NCBI RefSeq assembly: GCF_918797505.1
Contig: NC_092797.1
Coordinates: 29,215,372 to 29,279,371 of the forward strand
Reading direction: 5' to 3'
Source of the DNA: Bemisia tabaci
Lineage: Eukaryota; Arthropoda; Insecta; Hemiptera; Aleyrodidae
DNA length: 64,000 nucleotides
Shown: positions 36,672-49,527 of the stretch, in pieces
Numbering within the stretch: the first letter of the stretch is position 1
Layout of the letters: each line of letters begins with the position of its first letter
Position numbers and translations under genes: made by a program
Notes under the pieces: generated by a model
Told to the model about the DNA's origin: nothing
The model's database searches: none
Seen by the model: the letters and a program-made list of their open reading frames with translations, nothing else

Positions 36672-37130
36672 GTGTTTTCGCGGGGGAACGACGGAGTAAG
36701 CCGTGTTTACGGAAGATATTCAAATTTTCTCCAGGCGACACGGCAGCGATGCGGTGCGGATGGGAGGAGGGTATCTGACTTAGTGTTGAACGCGATGGAA
36801 AACATAGGTGGACGCCTTGATGCTAGCGAGGGCGATGAGCGAGGCAACCTTGAGCCGTGAGCCGAATTTCATTGCCAAAAGACTCAAGGTTCGGGAGTCG
36901 ACGAACTTGCAAGGATGTTCTCCGATCCGTAAGCCCTCGATTCCCTGTCGAACGTGGACGCGGACGTGGGTTGGGAGCGCGAGCACGAGCGACGAGCGGT
37001 GGCGCAGTGGCGCTTCAGAACGCCATAAAGACGCACGGACAACGCTCGCCTCGGAAAAACAAACCGATTCCTACCTATACTATATCGATTCCCATGACGA
37101 AGTGGGGCAATCAAGTCGTAGATCGCGTCA
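36672..37130. other. Spacer, nothing recognised
   Basis: Moderately GC-rich 36780-37030 with overlapping short frames on both strands. None is recognisable. Confidence 0.4.
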
Positions 37131-38170
37131 AGTCGAGAATCGATATGATAGAGATATCGATACAGTCGAGATATCGTCGATATCGTCGAGATATCGATGT
37201 CGATGTTGAGTTGTAAGTCCGCAACTACGTATCGCGGTTTGCGACGTTGTAGACTTCCTGTCATCAGTGGCGTGGCGTGCTTTGCGATATATCGATTGAT
37301 CGGCCATTTAAATCTTCGTAAAAGTATCGATTTACAGGGTGTTCGCAGCGAACACCTCAATTATCGATTATTTACCACAGCTTCAAATAGGGAAATATCG
37401 ATAGATCGCAAAGCACGTCACGCCAATGTCTGTCGTACATTATTTTTAAGAGATTTTTTTACTCCACGCCAATTCTTGAACTCTGCCACGATTTCGCTTC
37501 TCTGTGCAAAGAAAATTTGGTAAAAACTTCGAGTGGTAAATGCAGGTAAGTCGAGAATCGATATGATGGAGATATCGATATTGACGCCGTAAGTCCGCAA
37601 CTACTATCTCGCTTTGCGACGTTGTAGACTTCCTGCCATACTTTATTTTTAAGAGATTTTTTTACTCCACGCCAATTCTTAAACACTGCCACGATTTCGC
37701 TTCTCTGTGCGAAGAAAATTCGGTAAAAACTTCAAGTGATAAATGCAGGCAAGTCGAGAATCGATATAATAGAGATATCGATATAGTGAAGATATCGATG
37801 TCGATGTTGCGTTGTAAGTCCGTAACTACGTATCTCGCTTTGCGACGTTGTAGACTTCCTGCCATACTTTATTTTTAAGAGATTTTTTTACTCCACGCCA
37901 ATTCTTAAGCACTGCCACGATTTCGCTTCTCTCTGCAAAGAAAATTCGGTAAAAACTTCAAGTGGTAATTGCAGGTAAGTCGAGAATCGATATAATGGAG
38001 ATATCGATATCGACGTCGTAAGTCCGCAACTACGTAACTTGGTTTGCAACGTTGCAGACTTCCTGTCATACTATATTTTTTAGGGATTTTTTACTCGACG
38101 CCAATTCTTAAACACTGCCGTGATTTCGCTTCCAAGCACGAAGAAAATTAGGTGAAAACTTCAAGGAAAA
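37131..38170. repeat. Tandem array with 203-216 bp units, interrupted by a transposon
   Basis: The motif ACTCCACGCCAATTCTT recurs at 37461, 37674, 37890 and (altered) 38093. Each unit also has AGTCGAGAATCGATAT, a run of GATATCGAT words, GTAAGTCCGCAACTACG and GTTGTAGACTTCCTG. The first unit is split by the hAT-type element at 37265. Short frames here are array translations. Confidence 0.9.
37265..37428. mobile_element. Family D hAT-type element inserted in the tandem array
   Basis: Starts CAGTGGCGTGGCGTGC and ends CACGTCACGCCAATG. Flanks CCTGTCAT and TCTGTCGT agree at 6 of 8 positions. The uninterrupted sequence ACTTCCTGCCATAC in later units shows the original target. Confidence 0.85.
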
Positions 38171-38838
38171 GGGATGTCGATTTTTTCTCCGTTAAAAGAA
38201 TTAAATAGGAACTGATATTTTCAAATACCGCAAATGAGATACATTGATGCGGACTTACACCGTCGATACATCGAAAATCGGTTAGTAAAACTAATGTCCA
38301 CAATATTTTTACTGTATCGCTGTTCTCACGTAAAACGTCGTGTAAGCATTTGGATGTGATCAAATTTCTTCTGATAAAATTCAAATTCGCCGTAAACCGT
38401 AAATTTTTTCTTTAAAATATTTCCTCCATATTTTGCTCAAAATGTAATCTATCTAGGACCCGGATAAGATCCTTTAATGTATTCATTTTTTTTTGATAAA
38501 GTAACAACTTTGTCGTGAGATTCGTGATTTTTTCTTTTTATTTTTCCCCGGCATTTGACTCAAAATTTTATCTGTTTCTCGTGAAAATTTCAAGGATTCA
38601 TGTGCTCAAAATTATTTTCAAAAACAATAATTTTATTGAATGGAATTTCGCAACATTTGATTTCCATACCGTGTTCTTCTATGGTAGGCTAATGCAGCTT
38701 ACTGTAATTGATGAATATAGGTATTCGAGATAGTTTTAAGTGAAATAGAATTTTCTGTGAATCGCAATCGAAAAAATTTAGATTTAAAGACGTGAAAATC
38801 GAAGATAAAAGTATAATCGGTTTATGAGAACGCTATGT
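38171..38838. other. Spacer, nothing recognised
   Basis: AT-rich, only short low-complexity frames. Confidence 0.5.
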
Positions 38839-39096
38839 AATTGAATCAGTGAGAACGAAAACACACCAACTCGATAAGTCGAAAATGCTCAAATTTCATT
38901 AAGAACAGTCAATGTTCATAAAGGTCATTGAAGTCAGCGCATCTGTTCCAACTTGGACCTTTAAAGTGTCCGCAAGTACCTGTCTTTTGGCACAAAAAAT
39001 CTTTTTCTTGGACTAACTTCCTCACGTATACTGTGCAGTTTTTTGTGTGTCTTCATTTTTTCGAGTTGGTGTGTTTTCGTTCTCACTGATTTAATT
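38839..39096. mobile_element. Foldback element of 258 bp
   Basis: Left AATTGAATCAGTGAGAACG, AAAACACACCAACTCGA; right TCGAGTTGGTGTGTTTT, CGTTCTCACTGATTTAATT. Inverted ends of about 36 bp with an unrelated middle. Family unknown. Confidence 0.8.
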
Positions 39097-40546
39097 GATT
39101 GCTGAGAAAATTGGTTTTTCCTACTCTTCATTGGATGGTGAGTTGGTACCCTCCTTTTCTTTGGCAGGGCAGAATATCGTACCTGACAATAGTTTCAAAC
39201 TTGGAGTAACATGCTGTTCTTTCCCGTGCGGACAAATTCTGATCATCCTTCATTTATCTTCCGCATAAACTTTTAGAAATGAGCTCCGGTAGAACTTGTG
39301 GCGAGAGTCTTACTTGTCTCAAAATTCTGTGAAAATGGAGATTACTAGCTCAGCCACGGACCTGATCCACGTGATAAATCGAATATCAGGGACAGAGACA
39401 AATCAGGGCATAGATTGATTTCCCTTGTCTCAATTTCGATATTGATATTATTCCTTTCCATCTGTGGATTACTGACACGTGGCAGGTAGGGAATTAAATT
39501 CCTAACGTATCGATTTTTTTAAAAGGTGGAAAAATTGCAGCAATTTGCAGCGACAGCGTGTCCCGTTGCGGCGCCAACTGCCCTTTCTGATTGAGACGCA
39601 ATGTAATCTCTTGGTGAGGACCACCTATGGATCTCCACCTTCACTCAGCAACTGCAACTTGCATCTCATTTGCACAATGCGAAACCGTAAGCTGACCTGA
39701 TAAGACCTCGGAACCAGTTTCTCAGAAATTAAGCGGGGAAGATAAAGCTTGTGATGGCAGTTTCAGCGCGCCGCAACAAAGAAGGAAAAAATGAAAACTC
39801 TATAAACCTACGCCTTTAGATTTTTTCCTTTGGGTAATTCTAGTCTAACTCCACATGCCATGTTGGATTGTCATGGTTTATTTAAAATCACAAGTGAAAT
39901 CTTGGTGCACGCGAGCTAAATAAGCAATTCTTTTGATTTATTCAGATTTCAGAAAGGAAATTCAATTTCATGTGTTAAATCTGACTCGGGAATCTGCCCA
40001 GTTCAACTTGAACTTTCATATCAAAAGTCAAAAGATACAATTATTTTGAGTTCTCGTCAGCTCTGATGCCATAACCGTCGCAATGAAGGAGTATGCTATA
40101 TCCATGGACAAAAGATCGCATGCGCCATTTCTCATTCTCATTTTTTATTTGTCTCCCTATTTTCTCAAGTGCTTGTGGTTTCTTGCTGAATTTACGGATC
40201 AGGATCCAGGAAAAATGATCTAAAATTATAAGAGAGAAATTTCAACGTACGACGTTAACATCAAATAAAAAATTGTGTTCGTCAAAGAGCATTGGTGCGA
40301 AAAACTACTAACACACGAAAAATCCGAGTCTCTCAGTATTACCTACATACTTCCTTGTAAAAAAAAACAAGAGTGAACTTTTCATGTTTAGCTGAAAATA
40401 AATTCAACGTTCTTATGTCGGTTGTTACTTGCTAACTTGACACAAATTATAACAACTTATAATTGTATAGGATAGGGACCTACGTCACAAAAGCGTCACA
40501 AGGGTGAGGGGGTGATTAAAAACGCCGAAAAAGTGCGTTACGTACT
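39097..40546. other. Spacer, nothing firm
   Basis: A degenerate inverted repeat may span 39365-39482 (CCACGTG at both ends), too worn to call. No gene. Confidence 0.4.
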
Positions 40547-40769
40547 TGGACGTATTTCTGTCAAACGGAACTAAGCGCCAAATTGAGTTCCTTTTGAAGA
40601 TTTTAGAATCCCGGATAGCGCGTTCTGTCAAACGGACCGAAGCGCCACGGAAAAGCATTGCGAGTATATGAGGAGCGAGCATCGCGTTCCACAACACCCG
40701 CCAATCCAAGCCCCCCTCTCCTTTCCTCCCCCTATGGCACTTAGGTCCATTTGATAGAAATACGTCCAA
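40547..40769. mobile_element. Foldback element of 223 bp
   Basis: Left TTGGACGTATTTCTGTC, AAACGGAACTAAGCGCCA; right TGGCACTTAGGTCCATTTGA, TAGAAATACGTCCAA. Imperfect ends of about 33 bp. Confidence 0.7.
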
Positions 40770-42316
40770 TCTAGAGACAGCCCCTCAGATCATTCTCTCA
40801 TTGTGCATTTAATTTTTTTTTTCACGAAACGCGTAAGTCTGTTAAGTTTGACGCCTGCCCGACCATTATCAGATCCAGATGACGGAATAAAGCTGGGAGC
40901 AAGAGCATAAAAACAAACAGCTGGGAGAAAATTGAAGTCCGACCGCCGTTCAAGAATGAAAATAATAAAAACCGCTGGTGACTTACTTATGTTCATTCAT
41001 GCCTGGCTTACCTGAGCACCGGTGATAGTGAGACTTCCGCGACCGCGGCGAGCCTTCATAACCAGTTTACTGGTCGTGGTCAGCACTCAACAGTAATCAA
41101 AGCTAACGGGGCTAAAATCCCAGACGGTCTCTTTTGACCGCGGCGGCGTTGTCTGCGAATCCCGAGTCCTGACCTTTTTCCAGCTCCAGCGCTAATTTCA
41201 CTCCGCTGAGCAGCATAAATCATAAAAAAGGAGGGGGAGGGGGGGTTGCCTAAACTTATGTCTCGAGCCGAAAAGGGCCCATTTACATATTGGCACAATG
41301 CGAACATGAGACACCGACGCGGCGCGACGTGACTTGGCGCCACCCTCCGAGGGCCAGATTTTATGCCCCCTCCCCCCTCCCCCCCTCCCCCCGCACTCCG
41401 CACCCCCCCCCCCCCCCGCTCCCCCAGCCCCACGGTCAAGTTATGCCCATGCCGATCGCTACCACCTACAAGACCCACTTTTTGCCATTTTTAAGCTAAT
41501 TATAGCTCGTGTTTCTCGCATCATTGCCGCTTCATGGGTGAAAAAAAAACCAGTGGTTGCTGATTGCAAAATCAGAACGGAAAATGAACGGATGCCTATT
41601 GTTAGCTGGTCGGGCTTCATTTAATCTTGAAGCAAAATTCCATCCATATCGGTACTTCACGGTTACGGTATTTAATCGTCATCCCCCGCTCGGCATTCGA
41701 TCCTGGCGACTGGAGACATTTTTTCAAAGGACTAATTATGTGACCCGGTCGACGATCAAGCTCCGTGAGTCACAACTTCGTCAAAACTCATGAAGTTGGA
41801 CCACCCACTTCGTAGCTCGAGTAGCGTACTCGAGGAGCTTGAAACACGTCGCGCCGTTTTACCCCCGCTCATATTCTGGATCCCCGAACCAAACTTGGAC
41901 AATATAGTTGCCTCTGTGCATTTTGTTTTTATGACGGTCCTGAAGCGCTTCTAGAGGAGGCAAGGGAGATGCTACGGTCAATTGAAACTACATGAAATAA
42001 TTGTACCGGCATATTTCCCCGCTGAATGTAAGCAAAAGAGAATGAAAAAGTTCGATTAAATGGAACGTTAGCTTCCGGACTCACATTGGTTATATACTGG
42101 CGCGCATGAGCTTGCGTAAAGGGGCATCAGGATACATACACTGTCAGGGAAATATGGAGTGCTTTTCACTGCGGACCCTATGTTGCGCCCTGAAAATCTG
42201 ATGACATGAATAAGGGGTGAAATCTGATCCTTAAGAGCAGAATTTACTCTGGAAAAAAGTGAATTTTGCTCCGCATTTTTATCACTCAGGTTGCGATCGA
42301 ACGCGATCGGCTTCGC
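40770..42316. other. Spacer with GC-rich and poly-C parts
   Basis: A good minus-strand splice donor (CAG|GTAAGCC, exon end 41012) lies beside GC-rich sequence to about 41220, an alternative Myc 5' exon. A pyrimidine tract of C runs fills 41365-41428 (C15 at 41403-41417). No coding frame is credible. Confidence 0.4.
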
Positions 42317-43099
42317 CAGGGCCGGATTAAAGGGGGGGGGGGATTTGCCGCCAGGGAGCGGCAAATTTTGCAATTTTTTTAAATGTAGGTATAAAAAAAA
42401 ACGGATTTAAAAAAAAATTACAAACGAGAAATGCGTCTTTCGGTTTGCGGTGACACAAGAAAACACGCAATTTGGCATGGAGCGACGCGGCGCAGAGAGC
42501 AATGATGATGAGGGCTTGAGATGAAAAGGTAAAGTCCTCAGCGCGGCGCGGCGGTTGGCATGTAACACATATTAGCACCTGCAAGACTGCATGAATACTT
42601 CACGCATTGCGTCAAATACAGTGCGGTCAGCAGCGCAGCGGTTGACGTGAAACGCATAGCGCCTACCAGACTTCATGAACACTTTACGTATTGCGTCAAA
42701 CACTGTGTGCGTTCAGGGGCGGTCGGCGTGAAATGCATAGCGCCTACAAGACTGTAGGAATACTTCACGCATTGCGTCAAACACAGTGCGGTCAGAGCGG
42801 CGCCGCGGCGGAGATTAAAAATTATTATTAAACCACATTTATGTCATAATTTTTACGTTTATTGCTTAAAAATGGAAGGCCTTGTTTACACAAAGATACG
42901 TTTACGGAACTTAACTTTCGCGCAAAGTTCCGTGAACTTTTGCTAGTAGTGTTGACAGGGCTTTCGCAAAAAATGTGTACAACACGAGTAAACGCGTCTT
43001 ATGCACCCCTCCCCTCCCCCTCCGGCACGTTCACTTGATGGTTTTTATTGATTTCAAAATGAATGAGAAGGGGGCGGCAAGTAGGTAAATCCAGCCCTG
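42317..43099. mobile_element. Family G hAT-type element, 783 bp
   Basis: Starts CAGGGCCGGATTAAAG and ends GTAAATCCAGCCCTG. The exact 8-bp duplication GGCTTCGC flanks it (42309-42316 and 43100-43107). Inside are about three tandem units of 81-84 bp (GAATACTTCACGCATTGCG). No transposase, so non-autonomous. Confidence 0.92.
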
Positions 43100-43270
43100 G
43101 GCTTCGCGTTGAAATGAACCTCGGATCGTAATTTTGACAAAAAAAACCTACTCCATATACCTCTAGTTGACATAGCGCATTATCTTGGTATTTTTAAGCT
43201 GTGGTAGTCTGATTGAAGGAATACCTCTCAATCTTCCAGGAATCAGTCATCAAGAGAATAGACGCGATTG
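43100..43270. other. Short spacer
   Basis: Nothing recognised. Confidence 0.5.
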
Positions 43271-43500
43271 CACTGAAAAAAAAAGTAGCTTGGATCTAGA
43301 GTCCAGATTCTTAAAAACATTGACAGGAAAAAATACACTTGATTCAATCAGATTTTTCCTTGAATCGAAGAGCCAAGCCTCTTGATTGAAGCGGATTTCC
43401 TTTTGATTCAAGCAAAAAGTCCGATTGAACCAGGAGTATTTTTTATTGTCAATGTTTTTAAGAGTCTCGATTCTAGATCCAAGCGACTTTTTTTCCAGTG
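43271..43500. mobile_element. Family B CACTGG-type element, copy 4 (230 bp)
   Basis: Starts CACTGAAAAAAAAAGTAGC, TTGGATCTAGAGTCCAGA. Ends TTCTAGATCCAAGCGAC, T run, CCAGTG. TG flanks both ends. The two halves are inverted copies, including a TTGATTCAA-rich centre. Confidence 0.85.
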
Positions 43501-43537
43501 TGATATTTGGGGAAAGCGTGTAGAAATTCCCTCTTAT

Positions 43538-43570
<33 letters not shown>

Positions 43571-44208
43571 AGATTAATAGCGCAAAAACGAAGAAATAAA
43601 AAAAAACTAAACCTGACAACAGCCCCCTATTTATGGACCGTTTAGGATTTGGGCCTAATTTTGACCCGTTTCGCGAAACGCGCTCCGTTGCTCGCCTCAT
43701 AAGCTGATATCTGATCCACCTATGTAATCTGCGACCGGTATCTTACGAATGTTGCCGGAACACCGAGTCCCTGGACGTGACTCCATTCATTCCTCTCGAA
43801 AAATCCGGAGGCAACGCCTCATCTGTCAATGCTTCCACCTTGTGTCGGACCGCGGCCTGCCATAAAGGCCTAAACGGATTTATTCACGTTCTAAACCATT
43901 ATTTTGCTGTCTGCCTGATTTTCGAACGAAACCCTCCGCGGTTCCCACCGACTCGGAACAGTGAAACTCATTGACGCGACGCGACGCCTGCGTCGGCCCG
44001 CCCTCACCTCGCCTCGGGTGTAGTGTTGCTCTCTCTTAGATTGTGAATTGAGGCTTCAGCAACCCTTTCATTCGGCATGTGGTATTTCTATTCTTCAAAA
44101 TTTGCAAATAACACCCAGGTATTTTCAATGGCGACGCTTGCGTAAGGCGGTGGAGGGGACCGGCCCGGTCCCGAAGTGTTGGAGGATTTGTTGAAATGTG
44201 TTATTTTA
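43501..44208. other. Spacer with poly-A tract
   Basis: An A run of about 28 bases at 43541-43568 and no gene. Confidence 0.5.
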
Positions 44209-44516
44209 CACGGAGAAAAAAACTTCGTGCGTGGGACCCGAAGTTGAGGTCATATGGATCTCTGAACTTTTCGGATCACGTATCTAAAAACTTAGGTCCA
44301 GCCGCTGAAGTTCGGGTCAGACATCTGAGGTACTTCGATACATACCGAAGGGTTCGGGTCACACATCTGAAGTACTCCGGTACATACCGAAGTGCCTCGA
44401 TGTCTGACCCGAACTTCGGCAGCTGGACCTCAAGTTTTTAGGTACGTGATCCGAAAACTTCAAAGACCCATATGACCTCAACTTCGGGTCCCACGCACGA
44501 AGTTTTTTTCTCCGTG
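44209..44516. mobile_element. Family J foldback element with TA target site (308 bp)
   Basis: Starts CACGGAGAAAAAAACTTCG and ends CGAAGTTTTTTTCTCCGTG. The arms continue inward (TGGGACCCGAAGTTGAGG and its inverse) almost to the centre. TA on both sides suggests a Tc1/mariner-type non-autonomous element. Confidence 0.85.
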
Positions 44517-46710
44517 TACCATGAAAAAACTTCATCCTCATTCAGTGATTGAATTTAGTGATACCAGACACGAATTTTACCGATGGCATGACTAAAATTA
44601 ACGCAGGAATCGACATTTACAGAATATTAATTTCGGTCTGCGTGGTTTCTCCTCTTCAAAGTTTCATGTCGAGTTTTCATGCTGAGTTCAATATAGCGAT
44701 TGTTTTTACGCCTTAAACCTATCAATAAACTCTTTATGGGAGATGAAGATTATTTTGCTTGGCGGTGGCATCGGCCCGAATCGCCTTCATTTTGAAAAGT
44801 ATGTGAAATGGGCTCTTACAAGTCTGAATCGTGGCTATCTAGACGTCTGTGCTGGATGTGGTCATTCGCAGCTTTGCTAAGCTCACCGTAAATAATGCGC
44901 TAAAGTGTATAAAACTCATTATGTTATGGCAGATGAAGACTCGTCTCCCAATTTTCTGGAGTGCTCCTGATTAAAGCAAGTGATCGTTGTCGTTTAAAGT
45001 GGAATCCTGCGTCACACGCTAAAATGGCAAGCTAGTGGCTCTGCATGCGTAGCACTTTGTTTGAAAATCAGGTTAATTTTAATGACGTTTGTTAATGACC
45101 ATCGTTGCAATTGAGAAATTCACCCTTTTCTCTCAGATATATATTTACGAGCACCATACTTTTAAAACATCGGTCTTTCTTTTAATAGAAAGGAAAAGAG
45201 GAAGAGAGCGACAGGGAAGGAAGGGAGAAGAGATAGAAGGGGTTGATAAATGAAAAAATCGAAAAAAACGTAGGTAAGCAAATCATTTTACATTATATGG
45301 GCCTGAGTTATCGTAGTATGTGTGCTGGGATCTGGACTGAATTTAGCAGAAAATAATAGATATTTTGATTAAAAAGTGGTCTGATTTTTGTAGTATTTCC
45401 ATTTCATCCATCATAAAAAACAGCTGTCATCATAAATTTGAATATTAATGAGCTGGGCATGCTTCATTATTTACTTCTGGCCACAACTAATTGTAAGTCA
45501 TATTTGCTTTACACATTTTTCCGTTTTGCAAATTAATTTCTTTCGGTTCCTTAAACTTCATCTATTCCGTGGTCCTTTAGTGTAGTTTTGGGATTTGTGA
45601 TCCTATCAGAATCTGACTGTAAATAAACCTAATGATGGAGGATTAATGACCGAAAAAGAAAAAGAACATTTTTAAAATCAGAAGAGCTAGACTCCCGGAC
45701 ATTCTATAGACAATCAGCTGATCGGTAATATTTCTCACGCTTTGCCCTACGTCCTTATGGGAATTTCAAAATTTCAAACTAATATCATAAGAATAATGCC
45801 AAGTAATAACACAGCTATTCCTTTTTATCTCGTTCACTGGTTATAGATTGCACATTAGTTCCGCAGTGATTGGTAGTTATACACCGTTAAGCGATTATTT
45901 CAAAACTGGTTTTCAGTCGTTTTCATTTCATTGCCTCTCGTTTTGTGGTTTTTTATTTCGTCGGCTTACATGATCATCCTTTTTCTCTCACGATTTTTGG
46001 AACTTCAAAAATACTGCCAAATTATCTTATAAAGATGTTTATGTTGTGATGTTTTGATGTTGTAAAGATTTTTATCGATACCTTAAGTCGAAAAATACGT
46101 ATTTCCATCGCAGCGTTGCACAATCTCGAGTATGTTTTAAAACGGAGAAGAACGCAGAGAATCGATAAAAATCAGTAGATGTAGTCCGCAGCGTGAAGAA
46201 CATGATTAATTTCTTTCATTGACTATTAAATATAAGTTGTGTTCTTTTTGAAAACAAAATAGTTAAGGCCACGATATATTACTAGCTGCAAAATTAAACA
46301 ACGCACACTTTATTGCTTTGAGAAATATTGGAAAAAATTCATTTAAGAATCGTAAACATTGAGTAAAACCAATTTTTGCTTTCATGAAAGCTTACGCCAT
46401 CCTTGGCTTGAAACCCCCCCCCCCCTCCCCGTCACCCACGGTCATCCACCGGTAGATCCCTCCCCCCTCACTCCTAATTGGGTGGCGTAATTTATGAACG
46501 ACCCCAAGAATATTTCAATTAATAGTGGAATTATTTTATTTACTTATACTTGCCCCATGTTGATACCACTTGATAACATGACAACATGACAACATGATAC
46601 CATGTTTAACTTGCCAATATATAGTCGTTTTCAGCAGGGGACTGACTATTCGAAAACATCACTTTTTGCAACAAAAAAAATTGCACCTCCAATTATGACA
46701 CTCAGGGAAT
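44517..46710. other. Spacer, nothing recognised
   Basis: AT-rich, a purine tract near 45180-45240 and a C12 run at 46414-46425. No frame above 60 codons. Confidence 0.55.
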
Positions 46711-46876
46711 CAGTGGCATGGCGTGCTTGGCGATATATCGATTGATCTACCATTTAAACCTATGGAAAAGGATCGATTAACAGGGTGTTCGCAACGAACA
46801 CCTTAATAATCAATTCTTTACCGTAGCTTAAAATGGGGGAAATATCGATAATCGATCATTCACGCCTCGTCTACTG
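46711..46876. mobile_element. Family D hAT-type element (166 bp)
   Basis: Starts CAGTGGCATGGCGTGC; right end worn, ending CTACTG. The exact 8-bp duplication CAGGGAAT flanks it (46703-46710 and 46877-46884). The core GGGTGTTCGCAACGAACACC is family-typical. Confidence 0.88.
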
Positions 46877-47336
46877 CAGGGAATCGACGAGCCGAGCACG
46901 TAAACACAGACCTTCAAAAATTTCTTCCACGCGTTATGAAATCTCGTAGCCGAGACTCATCCTTTTTCAAAGAATGAGTCCTCTCTTGGCTCGATAATTT
47001 CGCAAGCTGTGTAGTGTGTTTGCATATTCGCAACCCTGTCCCCCGCCTCGCCGCGACATGGGAGTGCGAAATCCATGAACATCTGCACCGGGCCTATGGC
47101 AGCGGGAGCAGGAAACGATAAGCTCTCAGGCGCTGTTGCCGTTCTGTCGAAAATAAACCCAACTCTCCCGATGAGTTTAATGTTGAAGTGGGCGGAAGTG
47201 GCATATGCGCAACGGATTTGCCTGCGACTACCGGGGTGATGCCATTCTCATGCGTCGAGCTTCGACTGAAAAATGCGATAAAAATATTTCAGTCGTGTCG
47301 CTGAGTGACCGAAATTCGCAGGTTTTCGCTCAGAGA

Positions 47337-47372
<36 letters not shown>

Positions 47373-47577
47373 GTATAGAGAACATTATGGGACTGTTTAT
47401 AAAATACGTAACACGGGGGGGGGGGGGGGGGTCGAGGACACCGTGTTTTTTGTCGATAAAGGACGCACGTGACTGAAACGTTACGAGGGGAAGGGGGGAG
47501 GGGGTCTAAAAATCAGAAATCAGGCGTTACGTTTTTTAGAAAAGCTCCTATGCTCTTTATGAAAAATGACCGGTACG
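46877..47577. other. Spacer with T and G runs
   Basis: T27 at about 47342-47368 and G17 at 47415-47431. No gene. Confidence 0.5.
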
Positions 47578-47904
47578 CAGAGACAAGAGACCCCCCCACT
47601 CGTATCTCGGCTATGGTGGAAGCTTTTAATTTCGGGACTTCAACATTAAACTGTTGACTTACTTACATGGTTGATGTTCAACAACGTGTTGGCAGTTTCG
47701 TTTCGCAAACAAACCGAAGTTTGGGAAACTTGTTTGGCTCATAACGTCGCCCGAAGCTCATCATACACCATGTAGATAGGTTAACAGGTGAATTTAGGGT
47801 GATGACTGTTGCTCTCTCATAATTGTCCATAAGGACTGTTGAATCCCCGAAAGTAAAAGCTTCCACCTGTCGCCAAGAGGTCAGTGGAGGGTCTCTTGTC
47901 TCTG
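47578..47904. mobile_element. Foldback element of 327 bp
   Basis: Left CAGAGACAAGAGACCC, GGTGGAAGCTTTTAA, TTTCGGGACTTCAACA; right the inverse, ending GGGTCTCTTGTCTCTG. No clear target duplication. Family unknown. Confidence 0.75.
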
Positions 47905-49527
47905 GGTATACGACGAGGATTGGATGTGTCTCGCTCAGAGCTTAGATTTCTATTCTTATTCTCTCTCTTTCAAAGATCTACATCTTCTTTTTTACAAAAA
48001 TTACTAATATACAAGGAAGATTGGCTGTGCATGTTGGGAATCGTTTAGCTCTAGCTACAAACCTGTTACAAAGCCTGAAATGCGAGGTTTGAAGTCCAAA
48101 ATCCTCGGCAGCTTTAACCTTAAAATGGACTGAGGTATCAAAATGATGATGAAAACAAGGCTAAAAAACAAGGGAAGTACACTTGAAATGAGAATGAAAT
48201 CGCCGAAACTTGAAAAACTCAAAACTTTCCTTACTTAATTTTTGTCACGAAAATTGAGGAAGGAAAGTTTTGAGTTTTTTAAATTTTAGCAATTTTTTTT
48301 CTTAATTTAAGGTATCAAGCTTTGAGCGAGGGAAGTTCCATCCCTCCCGTCATGGACACTTTTCTCGAGGGTGAAGCTCCACACCCAATCAGGGTGAGTT
48401 ACAGTTTTAGAATGCTAAATTTTGTTCTATACTTGATTTCTTACGACAAGTCAAAACTTTCGAATGGTTAGTTTCCTTGGAAAGGATGGCATGTTGTCGG
48501 GGACGTAAGTAGGTAAACAAGCCTCAAGTGCTCAAATCAATATGCAACGCCAGTCTGAGATGGGAGGAGGGTGTCCTTGTCCTCAACTTGACGTAAAGTG
48601 AGCAAAGTTGGCTGAGTAATATTAAGTAAAAAAAGAGAAAATATTAATAAATGAGATAAATATGAGGAACTAGGGAAAAAAATTCCGAAAATTAAATGAC
48701 TCGTAATACTTAATCCGTGTACGCAAGCTCAGCTCTGAGAGATTCGCTGTAATAAGCTTAAGGAGTACCAAACTGCGAGGACAAGGTGGGCCCACCCGGG
48801 AGGGGGAGTTGTGCTCGTGACACACTGTGGTGTGGAAAATTAGCTCACCTTTACGTTAGCTAGGAATATCGGCAGGCATCCGTGTTCAAGATGCCTTGGT
48901 CATCTGGGTTGCTTACTCGAATAAGTTGACTTGTTGCTTGCATAACTGATTATGAGTTTTTACGCACCACGCCGTTGTGCGAGAAATACATAGCTCTGTG
49001 ACGATTGACTGGCAGATGGCTATTACCAACATTGAGGAGGAAATTGTGGCTCTTACCAATACTCATGTCTGATTACAGGCACAACCTAAATTTTTAGTAT
49101 GAGTTATAATTTTTTTTTTTCGTGATAATTTCGGTCTCAATTTCGATAACAACTAAAAATTGGAAAATCACCAGAGTGATAGAAAATATTTCCCTCGCAT
49201 TTAGCGAGGCTAGCTATGTGCAGAGGTCCGACATGAAATATTTGACTTACACTCCAAGTCTTGATGTTTATATTTCGTCACATTTTGAGTAAGGGGTGCG
49301 TCTTTAAAAAAATGTATCGTAAAAACCAATGAAACCATCCTTAGACCTTTACGTTTGATGTTTACAAAGAGAGACAGAAGCTTTTAATGTGACCACCGTT
49401 CCATAGAATGTCCGACCTCGTCCGTAGATTTGCGCCGGTCACTGTCCTTATAAAGCCGATGAGTTCAGAATAAGGCAACAAACTATTAGGAGCTGCTTTA
49501 AAAATCAGCGTGTTACAATGTGTCATA
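47905..49527. other. Spacer with a family M fragment
   Basis: The segment 49205-49365 matches the middle of family M in the opposite direction (AGGTCCGACATG; AATGAAACCA). The rest is unassigned. Confidence 0.45.
48208..48283. other. Precursor-sized hairpin
   Basis: GAAAAACTCAAAACTTTCCT pairs with AGGAAAGTTTTGAGTTTTT across about 29 bases. The size suits a small-RNA precursor, but AT-rich DNA often gives such hairpins, and a miniature foldback is equally likely. Confidence 0.35.

Noticed and set aside
43541..43568. Poly-A run as a retroposon tail
   Set aside because: It follows a complete CACTGG-type DNA element; no SINE or processed gene body precedes it.
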